DNA of 8,301 bases, taken from contig CAZNUA010000092.1 in NCBI GenBank assembly GCA_964576115.1, positions 1 through 8,301 on the forward strand, in the 5' to 3' direction. This document shows positions 1-6,211 of this stretch, in pieces. The translations under genes were made by a program, and so were the position numbers. Origin of the DNA: CAYSYY01 sp964576115 [NCBI: uncultured Gemmatimonadota bacterium]. Lineage in GTDB: Bacteria; Blakebacterota; Blakebacteria; Blakebacterales. Every line of letters starts with the position of its first letter. The stretch's first letter is position 1. Below the pieces are notes generated by a model that saw only the letters and a program-made list of their open reading frames with translations, made no database searches and was not told the origin of the DNA.

Positions 1-21
1 TTTCCGCCTCGGGAACCACGC

Positions 22-54
22 TCGTGTCCATCCGGAGTTTCCGGATGGACACGA
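22..54 (-). terminator. Hairpin after the methyltransferase gene, probable terminator
   Basis: A perfect 14-bp inverted repeat (22-35 pairing with 41-54) encloses a 5-base loop (36-40). It starts one base past the TAG stop of the ICMT-like gene at 56-58, where a transcript of the minus-strand operon would end. No T-run follows on either strand, so this is not a textbook intrinsic terminator. It could end transcription with a factor's help, or act as an RNA 3'-end stabiliser for either strand. The inverted repeat is seen directly; the role is inferred. Confidence 0.6.
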
Positions 55-55
55 T

Positions 56-631
56 CTAACCGAAAAACAGATACTTGAGCCAGAGCACCATCGTCACAGC
101 GAGCACTCCCAGCACACCCTGTTGCTCACGGTTGGCCCGGGCCCGGCTGAAACGAAAATCGGCCGCGATCTCAGCCGGGACGAAGCGGCGCGGCACAAAG
201 CGCGGCACCCGCTCGGCCCAGTCCCGATAGGCCGGACCGAAACGGTGCGCCATTTTCTCCTCTTCGCGCACCACGGTGCGACGGTACAGCAGCAGAAAGA
301 AAACGAGCATACCAGCGCCCAGGATGAGGTGCCAGGCCATGATGATGAAACCGAGACCGATCAGAAACGAACCGGTGTAAAGCGGGTGCCGGAGGTGGGA
401 ATAGATCCCCCAGGTAGTCAGTTCGCGGTCCTTGATCAGGGCCCCGTTGGCCAGTACGCGGAGCCCCTCCCCGAGCACGACCAGAGGCAGTCCGGCGAGG
501 ATGCTTCCCGGGCTCGGGCGTGCCAGCACGAGCAGCAGAACCGCGGCGGCATACCCCCAGGCCACCCGCCAGCGGCCGGCGGTGAGCCGGCTCGGGAGGC
601 AGGACGGCTTTCCCGCGGCCGGTTCAGGCAT
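56..631 (-). CDS. ICMT/PEMT-like integral membrane methyltransferase
   Basis: This 191-residue protein belongs to the isoprenylcysteine carboxyl methyltransferase / phospholipid methyltransferase superfamily of SAM-dependent membrane enzymes. Hydrophobic segments lie near residues 26-37, 44-63, 88-116 (long enough for a helical hairpin) and 171-188. The family's SAM-binding signature is present: GIYSHLRHPLYTG at 75-87, then the charged REEEKMAHRFGPAYRDW stretch at 122-138 with the conserved Glu and Tyr. Bacterial members have varied or unknown substrates, and prenylated proteins are not expected here, so the substrate cannot be named. The start chosen is the ATG at 631, which overlaps the upstream Nudix stop (ATGCCTGA) and suggests translational coupling. 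An in-frame GTG two codons upstream (635-637) is the alternative. The frame stays open up to 754, but that extension lies inside the Nudix gene and is low in complexity. It is the last gene of the rhomboid-Nudix-methyltransferase operon. Confidence 0.85.
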   Translation of the reverse strand: MPEPAAGKPSCLPSRLTAGRWRVAWGYAAAVLLLVLARPSPGSILAGLPLVVLGEGLRVLANGALIKDRELTTWGIYSHLRHPLYTGSFLIGLGFIIMAWHLILGAGMLVFFLLLYRRTVVREEEKMAHRFGPAYRDWAERVPRFVPRRFVPAEIAADFRFSRARANREQQGVLGVLAVTMVLWLKYLFFG

Positions 632-1109
632 CGTCACCGGACCGGGCGGAGTCTCTGCGGCGCAGAAAATCGGCGATGATGGCACTGTGGTCGAAGACGA
701 TCTCCGTGTCCGGGGGAAGTGAGTCGAGGGGAAAGATGCGAGCCCGGGCGGCATCGTCCCCGGCTTCGAGAACCCCCCGGCCGCGGGCGGTGAAGACGGT
801 CGAGATGGTGTGAAAGCGGGGATCGCGGTCGGGCGTGGAGTACACGCCGAAGAGCTCCAGATCGTCGAGTTCGAGACCGGTCTCCTCGGCCATCTCGCGT
901 CGGACGGCGGCAGTGACCTCTTCGCCGTAATCCACGAAACCGCCCGGCAGAGCCCACCCGACCGGGACGTTGCGTCGCCAGATCAGCACCAGGCCTTCCC
1001 GGCCGTCGTCGGCCGGCATCGAAATCAGACAGTCGGCGGTGGGAAAGGGGTTGCGGCGGATCGGGATCTCGGCTCCGCACCGGGGACAGTGCAGATGGTC
1101 TTTCTTCAT
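624..1109 (-). CDS. Nudix hydrolase with N-terminal CxxC motif
   Basis: This 161-residue cytoplasmic enzyme would hydrolyse a nucleoside diphosphate linked to another moiety, using Mg2+. The full Nudix box GX5EX7REUXEEXGU is intact at residues 57-79 (G57, E63, R71-E72, E75-E76, G78). The WALPGGFVDYGE approach and the later GVYSTPDRDPR segment are typical of the ADP-ribose pyrophosphatase-like (COG1051) group. A short N-terminal C8-P-R-C11-G motif, followed by the NPFPT segment, resembles the half zinc-ribbon of one known subgroup, so the single CxxC need not be a truncation. The start is well supported by AAGGTGA (1114-1120) just upstream of the ATG. It lies 25 bases after the rhomboid stop and overlaps the methyltransferase start by 8 bases. 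The substrate is a guess (ADP-ribose, other NDP-sugars or oxidised nucleotides); family membership is secure. Confidence 0.92.
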   Translation of the reverse strand: MKKDHLHCPRCGAEIPIRRNPFPTADCLISMPADDGREGLVLIWRRNVPVGWALPGGFVDYGEEVTAAVRREMAEETGLELDDLELFGVYSTPDRDPRFHTISTVFTARGRGVLEAGDDAARARIFPLDSLPPDTEIVFDHSAIIADFLRRRDSARSGDDA

Positions 1110-1113
1110 AACG

Positions 1114-1120
1114 TCACCTT
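1114..1120 (-). promoter_or_regulatory. Shine-Dalgarno site of the Nudix gene
   Basis: On the minus strand this reads AAGGTGA, four bases ahead of the ATG at 1109, within the 25-base gap after the rhomboid stop. It fixes the Nudix start and contrasts with the missing Shine-Dalgarno site at the head of the same operon. Confidence 0.7.
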
Positions 1121-1134
1121 CTCTCAGATATGCC

Positions 1135-1842
1135 TCACTGCCACCAGACGATGCGCTGGCGCCGGGGTCTGTAGCGCAGCCAGATACGGGCCAGCAGAAC
1201 CCCCATCAGGAAACCGCCGACGTGAGCCCAGAAGGCGGTCCCGCTCCCCCCCCCGACCAGAGCGCCGAGACCGCCGAAGATCTGCAGTCCGAACCAGATG
1301 GCCAGGAACCAGTAGGCGGGGATTTCGATCATGGTGATGATGAAGAAGACCACCAGGGTCAGCACCCGCGCCCGCGGGAACATGATGATATAGGCTCCCA
1401 GCACCCCCGAGATCGCTCCCGACGCTCCTATCATCGGAGCCGGCGAACGCAGGTTGAAGAGAATGTGCAGGAGCGCTCCCGCCAGACCGCAGAGCAGGTA
1501 GAAGCCGAGGAAAGGGACGTGCCCGATCTCATCTTCGATATTATCGGCGAAGATGTAGAGAAAAAGCATGTTCATGCCGATGTGAGTGATACTGCCGTGG
1601 ACGAACATGCTCGAAAAGAGGGTCAGCACCGCCGCCAGGAAGCCCTGCCCCGATCCGAAGACGGCATCGACGATGACCACCGGCCGGGCGCCGAAGCGGT
1701 AGACCAGCATCTGCCACTCGGGAGAGCGCTGCAGCAATCCGAACATCACCTCAATGGCAAAGACGAAAATATTGAGGGTCAGCAGGACCCAGACCACGTG
1801 GGGGGTCCGTTCGGTCGGATTATTATCGCGCAGAGGTATCAC
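1135..1842 (-). CDS. Rhomboid family intramembrane serine protease
   Basis: This 235-residue polytopic inner-membrane protein should cleave transmembrane helices of partner proteins. From the GTG start, the catalytic dyad is Ser141 in GASGAISG and His207 in AHVGG. The HGSITHIGMNM motif (82-92) supplies the conserved His residues and Asn91 that form the oxyanion hole. Hydrophobic helices fill residues 16-37, 68-100, 110-130, 139-155, 160-180 and 204-220, matching the usual six-helix core. The start is uncertain. The GTG at 1840-1842 gives V-IPLRDNNPT, which resembles the N-terminus common in this subfamily, so I prefer it. An in-frame TTG at 1879-1881 would add 13 residues that look non-conserved. 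Neither has a good Shine-Dalgarno site. The gene heads the minus-strand operon and is divergent from the S8 protease. The substrate is unknown. Confidence 0.93.
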   Translation of the reverse strand: MIPLRDNNPTERTPHVVWVLLTLNIFVFAIEVMFGLLQRSPEWQMLVYRFGARPVVIVDAVFGSGQGFLAAVLTLFSSMFVHGSITHIGMNMLFLYIFADNIEDEIGHVPFLGFYLLCGLAGALLHILFNLRSPAPMIGASGAISGVLGAYIIMFPRARVLTLVVFFIITMIEIPAYWFLAIWFGLQIFGGLGALVGGGSGTAFWAHVGGFLMGVLLARIWLRYRPRRQRIVWWQ

Positions 1843-1851
1843 AACCCGCGC

Positions 1852-1881
1852 AGGATACGTCCTGTCCCCACCCCAGCCCAA
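1852..1881 (-). promoter_or_regulatory. Candidate promoter of the rhomboid operon
   Basis: On the minus strand, TTGGGC (1881-1876) and TATCCT (1857-1852) are separated by 18 bases. The -10 matches TATAAT at 4 of 6 positions; the -35 matches only its TTG. Transcription would start near 1845, within a few bases of the GTG at 1842, leaving almost no leader. It overlaps the alternative TTG start, which argues for the GTG. In GC-rich DNA such matches arise easily, so this is tentative. Confidence 0.3.
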
Positions 1882-1893
1882 CGGAAAATGGCG

Positions 1894-1922
1894 TTGTTGG
1901 CCCTTCCGGTCGCACCTACACT
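1894..1922 (+). promoter_or_regulatory. Candidate promoter of the S8 protease gene
   Basis: TTGTTG (1894-1899), a 17-base spacer, then TACACT (1917-1922, 4 of 6 matches to TATAAT). Only six bases (1923-1928) separate the -10 from the ATG at 1929, so transcription would begin at or beside the start codon. No Shine-Dalgarno site is visible before the ATG, which fits a leaderless message. Confidence 0.4.
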
Positions 1923-1928
1923 GCCGCC

Positions 1929-3632
1929 ATGACGCGTTTGTTTCTGCTCATCTGTATCGGCCTTGCCGCACTCGGGCCCCTGCCCGCCGCGGCCCAAACC
2001 GCCGATCCCCCCCGGCCGGTGTTGCTGGTACGGCTGGCCCCCTCAGCTCTCACCACCAGGACCGGCGGCGGCCGGATGAGTGCTGCGACCGCGGATCAGC
2101 TCGCCGCAGCGCTGCACGTGGGCAACGCCCGTCCTCTTTTCGCGGTCGACGCCGCTTACCTCGACCGGCTTCGACGCACCCGCAGCCTCCTGACCGGAGC
2201 CCTGCCGGCCGAGAGCGAGCGGATGCGCCGGGCTCGCATGACCAGGTTCGGTCTCGATCGCTGGCTGGTGGTCACCCCCGATTCTTCCGAAACCCCCGGA
2301 GCCGCCCTGATCCGCCTGCGCCGCCATCCCCTGGTCGAGGCCGTCGAGCTCGACGCCCGCGGGTGTGCGGCGGATTGGATCGGACCGCGGTTCGACTTTC
2401 CCACAGCCGGGGCTGCAGAGCGCTATCTGCCCGGCGATCCCCTTTTCGCCGCGCAGTGGTATCTCGATCAACCCAGCGACGCCGACATCGACATGCCCGA
2501 AGCCTGGGAATCGGCCCGTTCGGCCCTCGACGTCCCCGTGGCAGTTCTCGACAGCGGCCTCGACGCCGATCATCCCGATCTGCGCGAAGCCGTCCTGCCC
2601 GGCTGGGACTACGTCAACGATGACGATGATCCGGCCGACGACGAGGGGCACGGCACCCACGTAACCGGTCTCATCGCCGCCCGGGCCGGGAACGGCCTGG
2701 GGGTTGCCGGGGTCGCCGCCCGGACGATGGTGGTCCCCCTGAAGGTTCTCGACGCCGACCTGTGGGGCTACTACTCCGACTGGGCCGACGCCCTGCGCTA
2801 CGCCGCCGACCTGGGCGTCAGAGTCGTCAATCTCTCGGCCGGCGGCATCTCGCCCTCGGCCGTGCTCGACGCGGCCACGGCGTATGCCTCCGAACGCGGC
2901 GTCGTCATCTGCACCGCGATGATGAACGAGAACAACGACACCCCGTACTATCCGGCCGCCTGCGCGGCCACGATCGCGGTCGGGGCCACCGACGTTCTCG
3001 ACCGGCGCGCGGCGCCATTCTTCTGGGGCCAGAACTCCGGTTCGTGTTACGGTCCGCATATCGACCTGGTGGCTCCGGGGGACAGTCTGCTCTCGACCGT
3101 TCCCGGCGGCTATGCGCCGGGCGGGGGAACCTCGCAGGCTACTCCGCTTGTCAGCGCCGTGTCCGCCCTCATACTCCATCTCGATCCGACCCTGACGCCC
3201 GCCGAGGTACGCTCCCACCTGAGGAACTCGGCCGACGACGGCGTGGGCCGGGCCGAGGAGGATTCGAGCGGCTTCGATATCTATCACGGCGCCGGGCGTC
3301 TGAACGCCGCCGCTGCCCTGCTCGCGGTCACGGGGGGTATCGTTCCCGTCGAAGGGTTCGATGCCGGCCCCCCCCGCCCCAATCCGAGCCGGGGTTTCGT
3401 CCGTCTGCCCTTCTCGCTCCCGGCCCCGGCCGCGGTAACACTGAAGATTTACGATGTCCGCGGGCGATTCGTCGCCTGTCCTCTCGACCGCGTCGCTCAT
3501 CCCGCCGGCACCTTCACCGCCGTCTGGTACGGGGCCGACCGGGAGGGACGCACCGTCCCGAGCGGAATCTATCTCTGGGAACTCACTGCCGGGAACCGCC
3601 GCCGGACCGGCAAACTGATCAGGTTGCGGTGA
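1929..3632 (+). CDS. Secreted subtilisin-like (S8) protease with C-terminal FlgD-like/T9SS-type domain
   Basis: This 567-residue exported serine endopeptidase begins with a classic signal peptide: MTR, a hydrophobic core at residues 4-16, and probable cleavage after A20-A21-A22. The ATG at 1929 puts the signal peptide exactly at the N-terminus. Residues 30-145 look like an inhibitory propeptide (LVRLAP and EAVELD strands, as in fervidolysin-type prodomains). The catalytic domain spans about 170-465. Asp208 is in VAVLDSGLD, His241 in DEGHGTHVTG and Ser402 in GGGTSQATP. The likely oxyanion Asn333 lies in AMMNEN, where the usual preceding Gly is Met. An acidic loop at 227-240 precedes the His. 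From about residue 484, PRPNPSRG opens an Ig-like FlgD/type A sorting domain that ends in SGIYLWEL and a basic tail. This suggests outer-membrane or surface delivery if the host has a type IX system. The downstream thiolation gene follows within 5 bases or overlaps it. Confidence 0.93.
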   Translation: MTRLFLLICIGLAALGPLPAAAQTADPPRPVLLVRLAPSALTTRTGGGRMSAATADQLAAALHVGNARPLFAVDAAYLDRLRRTRSLLTGALPAESERMRRARMTRFGLDRWLVVTPDSSETPGAALIRLRRHPLVEAVELDARGCAADWIGPRFDFPTAGAAERYLPGDPLFAAQWYLDQPSDADIDMPEAWESARSALDVPVAVLDSGLDADHPDLREAVLPGWDYVNDDDDPADDEGHGTHVTGLIAARAGNGLGVAGVAARTMVVPLKVLDADLWGYYSDWADALRYAADLGVRVVNLSAGGISPSAVLDAATAYASERGVVICTAMMNENNDTPYYPAACAATIAVGATDVLDRRAAPFFWGQNSGSCYGPHIDLVAPGDSLLSTVPGGYAPGGGTSQATPLVSAVSALILHLDPTLTPAEVRSHLRNSADDGVGRAEEDSSGFDIYHGAGRLNAAAALLAVTGGIVPVEGFDAGPPRPNPSRGFVRLPFSLPAPAAVTLKIYDVRGRFVACPLDRVAHPAGTFTAVWYGADREGRTVPSGIYLWELTAGNRRRTGKLIRLR

Positions 3633-3637
3633 CAGCG

Positions 3638-4687
3638 ATGACGAACGCCGCCAGGCAAGCAGCACCCAAACGCGACTCGTCAGGCCGGCCGGTACGGGCC
3701 GTAGCCCTGATGAGCGGAGGGCTCGACAGCCTGCTCGCCGCGGCGGTCACCGTCCGTCAGGGCGTCGATGTGATCGGGGTGCACTACGCCATCGGGTTCG
3801 CCGCCGATCCCTTCGCTGCCGAACGGATCGGGCTCGGGGCGGGATTCGAAATCGAGGTCCGGCACCGCGATGTCTCGGCCGCCTATATTCCGGCCGTGCT
3901 CCTGAATCCCCGCTACGGGTACGGGCAGGGGATGAATCCCTGTCTGGACTGCCATCTCTTCATGCTCCGGCTCACCCGCGACCTGATGCAGGCCGAAGAG
4001 GCCCACTTCGTGATCACCGGCGAGGTGCTGGGCCAGCGACCGATGAGCCAGCACCGGCCGGCGCTCAACCTACTGGCACGGGAATCGGGCCTGGGCGAAC
4101 TGCTGGTTCGTCCTCTCTCGGCCCCCTTTCTCGAACTGACCCGGCCCGAGCGCAAGGGGTGGCTCGACCGCTCCCGCCTGCCCCGCATCCGTGGCCGCAG
4201 CCGCCGACGGCAGATGGAACTGGCCGAGGAATTCGGGATCACCGCCTACGCCCAGCCCGCCGGCGGCTGCCTGCTGCCCGATCCCGGATACTCCCGTCGG
4301 CTGGCCGACCTGCTCGAGCATACCTCCGAACCGGCCGTACTCACCCCGACCGACATGAAACGGTTGCGCTACGGCCGCTACCTGCGCCTGCAGTCCGGGA
4401 TCGCGGTCCAGATCGGCCGTAACGAGGCCGATAACACCGCGCTGGCCGAACTGGCCGCGGGATACTGGCAGATCGAGACGGTCAGTCACGGGGGGCCTTT
4501 GACCCTGGTCGAGAGCGGGGCCGCAGAAGCCGACCTCGAGTTCGCAGCGGCGCTGACCGCCCGCTACAGCCAGGGCCGCGACGCCGAGAGCGTGACGGTG
4601 CGCATTACCTCACCCGAAGGACAGAGCCGTCAGACCGGGGTCACACCGTCTCCCGCGGGGACCGGCGAGGCATGGATGATCCCGTAG
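3638..4687 (+). CDS. PP-loop tRNA thiolation-type enzyme (ThiI/MnmA-like) with C-terminal NFACT-R-like domain
   Basis: This 349-residue cytoplasmic protein carries an N-terminal PP-loop ATPase motif, SGGLDS, at residues 26-31. The motif marks enzymes that adenylate a base before inserting sulfur. C102-L-D-C105 in NPCLDCH and C211 in AGGCLLPDPGY are placed like the cysteines that carry sulfur in MnmA-type enzymes. The GEVLGQRPMSQ segment (128-138) is also family-typical. From about residue 233, RYGRYLRLQSG and IGRNEADN (259-266) match the NFACT-R-like RNA-binding domain found at the C-terminus of this protein group, often annotated as a thiouridylase or ThiI homologue. The target base is unproven. 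Start: the ATG at 3638 is used. An in-frame GTG at 3629 would overlap the protease stop (GTGA), has AGG at 3621-3623 as a possible ribosome site, and would add three residues. The last 47 bases overlap trkH on the other strand. Confidence 0.85.
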   Translation: MTNAARQAAPKRDSSGRPVRAVALMSGGLDSLLAAAVTVRQGVDVIGVHYAIGFAADPFAAERIGLGAGFEIEVRHRDVSAAYIPAVLLNPRYGYGQGMNPCLDCHLFMLRLTRDLMQAEEAHFVITGEVLGQRPMSQHRPALNLLARESGLGELLVRPLSAPFLELTRPERKGWLDRSRLPRIRGRSRRRQMELAEEFGITAYAQPAGGCLLPDPGYSRRLADLLEHTSEPAVLTPTDMKRLRYGRYLRLQSGIAVQIGRNEADNTALAELAAGYWQIETVSHGGPLTLVESGAAEADLEFAAALTARYSQGRDAESVTVRITSPEGQSRQTGVTPSPAGTGEAWMIP

Positions 4688-6200
4688 GAGACCGGCGGTC
4701 GAGCCGGGCCCCCTGCCAGACCCGTGGTTGGAGCAGAACCACGATAGTCATGACCTCCAACCGCCCGATCCACATGTTCAGGAAAAGGACCAGCTTGCCG
4801 AGGAAGGGAAAGCCGGCATAGCTGTTCATCGGAGCCACCGCTCCGAATCCCGGACCGATGTTGCCCAGGGTGGCGATACTGGCCGTGATGCCGCTGATGA
4901 TATCGGTCCCCAGACCGACCAGGATCAATGTGCTGGCGACGAAAATCGCCAGGTAGAACCAGGTGAAGGAGGTGATCGAATGCATGACCTCGGGGGGAAC
5001 CACCCGCCCTCCCAGCCGGATCGGTTTGACCACGTTGGGATGGACCGCCCGCAGCAGCTCGCGCGCGGCCTGCTTGCCGAGCAGCCAGAGCCGGACGATC
5101 TTCGGCCCTCCGGCGGCCGAGCCCGCGCACCCTCCCACGAACATGAGGATGAGCATGATCATGCGGGCGCCGTCGCTCCAGAGATTGAAGTCGTCGGTCG
5201 CGAAACCGGTCGTGGTGACGATGGTCAGGACCTGGAAAAGTCCGTAACGAAGCAGGGTCAGCGGACCGGCACCCGCCAGGGGCTGAGCCGAGGTTCCGGC
5301 CTCCAGATAGGCGGAGGGCAGATCGCGGGAGAAGAGGGTCAGGGCCCCGAAGAGCAGCAGCCCGAAGCCGATCACGACCGCGCTGTACACCCGGAACTCC
5401 TCGTCGCGCAGCAAACGGCTGATCCGCCCCCGCACCGCCAGATACTGCAGGCTGTAGTTGGCGCCGGCCAGGAACATGAAGCCGATGATGATCCACTCCG
5501 CGGCCGGGTTGCCGTACCCGCCGATACTCTCCGGATGGGGTGAAAAGCCTCCGGCGGCCATAGTCGTGAAACTGTTGCAGACCGCGTCGTAAAGCGGCAG
5601 GCCGGCGATCGTGAGCGAAGCCGCCTCGAACGCGGTCAGACCGGCGTACAGACTCCACAGGGCGATGGCGGTGTTCCGGATGCGGGGGGTGAGCCGCTCC
5701 TCCGAGGGCCCCGGCGCTTCGGCGAAGAAGAGCTGGCGCCCGGCCACGGCCAGGGCGGGAAGCACGGCGATGAACAGAGCCAGCACACCCATTCCCCCGA
5801 GCCACTGGGTCATGCCCCGCCAGAAGAAGAGCCCGCGTGAATACAGGCTGAAGTCGGTCAGGATGGTGGCGCCCGTGGTGGTGAAACCGCTCATCGATTC
5901 GAAGAGGGCGTCCATCACTCCCAGCCCGCTCCAGAGATAGGGAATGGCGCCGAAAGCGGCCACGACCAGCCAGACCAGAGCCACCACCGCCAGCCCCTCG
6001 ACCCGGATCAGTCTCTCTCCCGGCGGCGAGAGCCGACTCAACGCCTGCCCGACCGCGGCGGCGCTCAGCCCGGCGAGCAGGAAACCGAGCGATTCCCACC
6101 AGCCGCCGTAGAGCCAGTCCACGACCAGGGGCAGGATCACGATCAGCGCAAAGTAGCGCAGGATGACGCCGACCGTATGAGCCACGACACGCAGACGCAT
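4641..6200 (-). CDS. trkH: TrkH-type potassium uptake channel subunit
   Basis: This 519-residue integral membrane protein forms the K+ translocating pore of the Trk system. The four pore-loop repeats of the Trk/Ktr/HKT superfamily are visible: F106-TTTGAT (Gly110), F211-TTMAAGG (around Gly217), T329-TTGF (Gly332) and T444-LGNIGPG (Gly449). Each is flanked by hydrophobic helices. MFVGGCAGSAAGGPK and the final FLNMWIGRLEVMT helix are also characteristic. The length is normal for the family. After the last helix, about 30 hydrophilic residues (from QPRVWQG) form a tail, and its final 15 or so codons overlap the convergent thiolation gene. The start ATG has GAGGA six bases upstream, partly inside the trkA stop. 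It follows trkA by 10 bases and so should be made together with its regulator. The choice between K+ only and K+/Na+ symport cannot be made from sequence. Confidence 0.95.
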   Translation of the reverse strand: MRLRVVAHTVGVILRYFALIVILPLVVDWLYGGWWESLGFLLAGLSAAAVGQALSRLSPPGERLIRVEGLAVVALVWLVVAAFGAIPYLWSGLGVMDALFESMSGFTTTGATILTDFSLYSRGLFFWRGMTQWLGGMGVLALFIAVLPALAVAGRQLFFAEAPGPSEERLTPRIRNTAIALWSLYAGLTAFEAASLTIAGLPLYDAVCNSFTTMAAGGFSPHPESIGGYGNPAAEWIIIGFMFLAGANYSLQYLAVRGRISRLLRDEEFRVYSAVVIGFGLLLFGALTLFSRDLPSAYLEAGTSAQPLAGAGPLTLLRYGLFQVLTIVTTTGFATDDFNLWSDGARMIMLILMFVGGCAGSAAGGPKIVRLWLLGKQAARELLRAVHPNVVKPIRLGGRVVPPEVMHSITSFTWFYLAIFVASTLILVGLGTDIISGITASIATLGNIGPGFGAVAPMNSYAGFPFLGKLVLFLNMWIGRLEVMTIVVLLQPRVWQGARLDRRSPTGSSMPRRSPRETV

Positions 6201-6206
6201 TCAGGT

Positions 6207-6211
6207 TCCTC
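6207..6211 (-). promoter_or_regulatory. Shine-Dalgarno site of trkH
   Basis: GAGGA on the minus strand, six bases before the trkH ATG. Its first base is the last base of the trkA TAG stop, so ribosomes finishing trkA cover this site. This suits coupled synthesis of the channel and its regulator. Confidence 0.65.

Noticed and set aside
1-21. Possible end of a gene at the left edge
   Set aside because: Only 21 bases precede the hairpin, too few to support any reading frame.
632-754. 41-codon N-terminal extension of the ICMT-like gene
   Set aside because: It lies entirely within the Nudix gene and is Ser/Pro/Thr-rich with no family similarity. The ATG at 631 gives a normal-length protein.
970-1932. 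320-codon plus-strand frame across the Nudix and rhomboid genes
   Set aside because: It is antisense to two clearly recognised genes. Its product is hydrophilic low-complexity sequence without motifs.
2762-3637. Upstream in-frame extension of the thiolation gene
   Set aside because: The frame is open back to 2762, but this part is the +1 shadow of the protease. Homology-like content begins only near the PP-loop, so the start was placed at 3638 (or GTG 3629).
2043-3665. 540-codon open frame antisense to the S8 protease
   Set aside because: It lies wholly opposite a protease gene with all catalytic motifs and a signal peptide. The translation is rich in Gly, Arg and Asp with no recognisable domain, which is typical of antisense frames in GC-rich DNA.
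4647-4661. Short GC-rich inverted repeat as a terminator between the convergent genes
   Set aside because: The stem is about six pairs with a G-U mismatch, a very short loop and no T-run. It sits inside both coding regions.
4630-6099. 489-codon frame on the same strand as trkH
   Set aside because: It is a shifted-frame shadow of trkH. It is Arg/Gly/Ala-rich, while the trkH frame carries all four pore loops.
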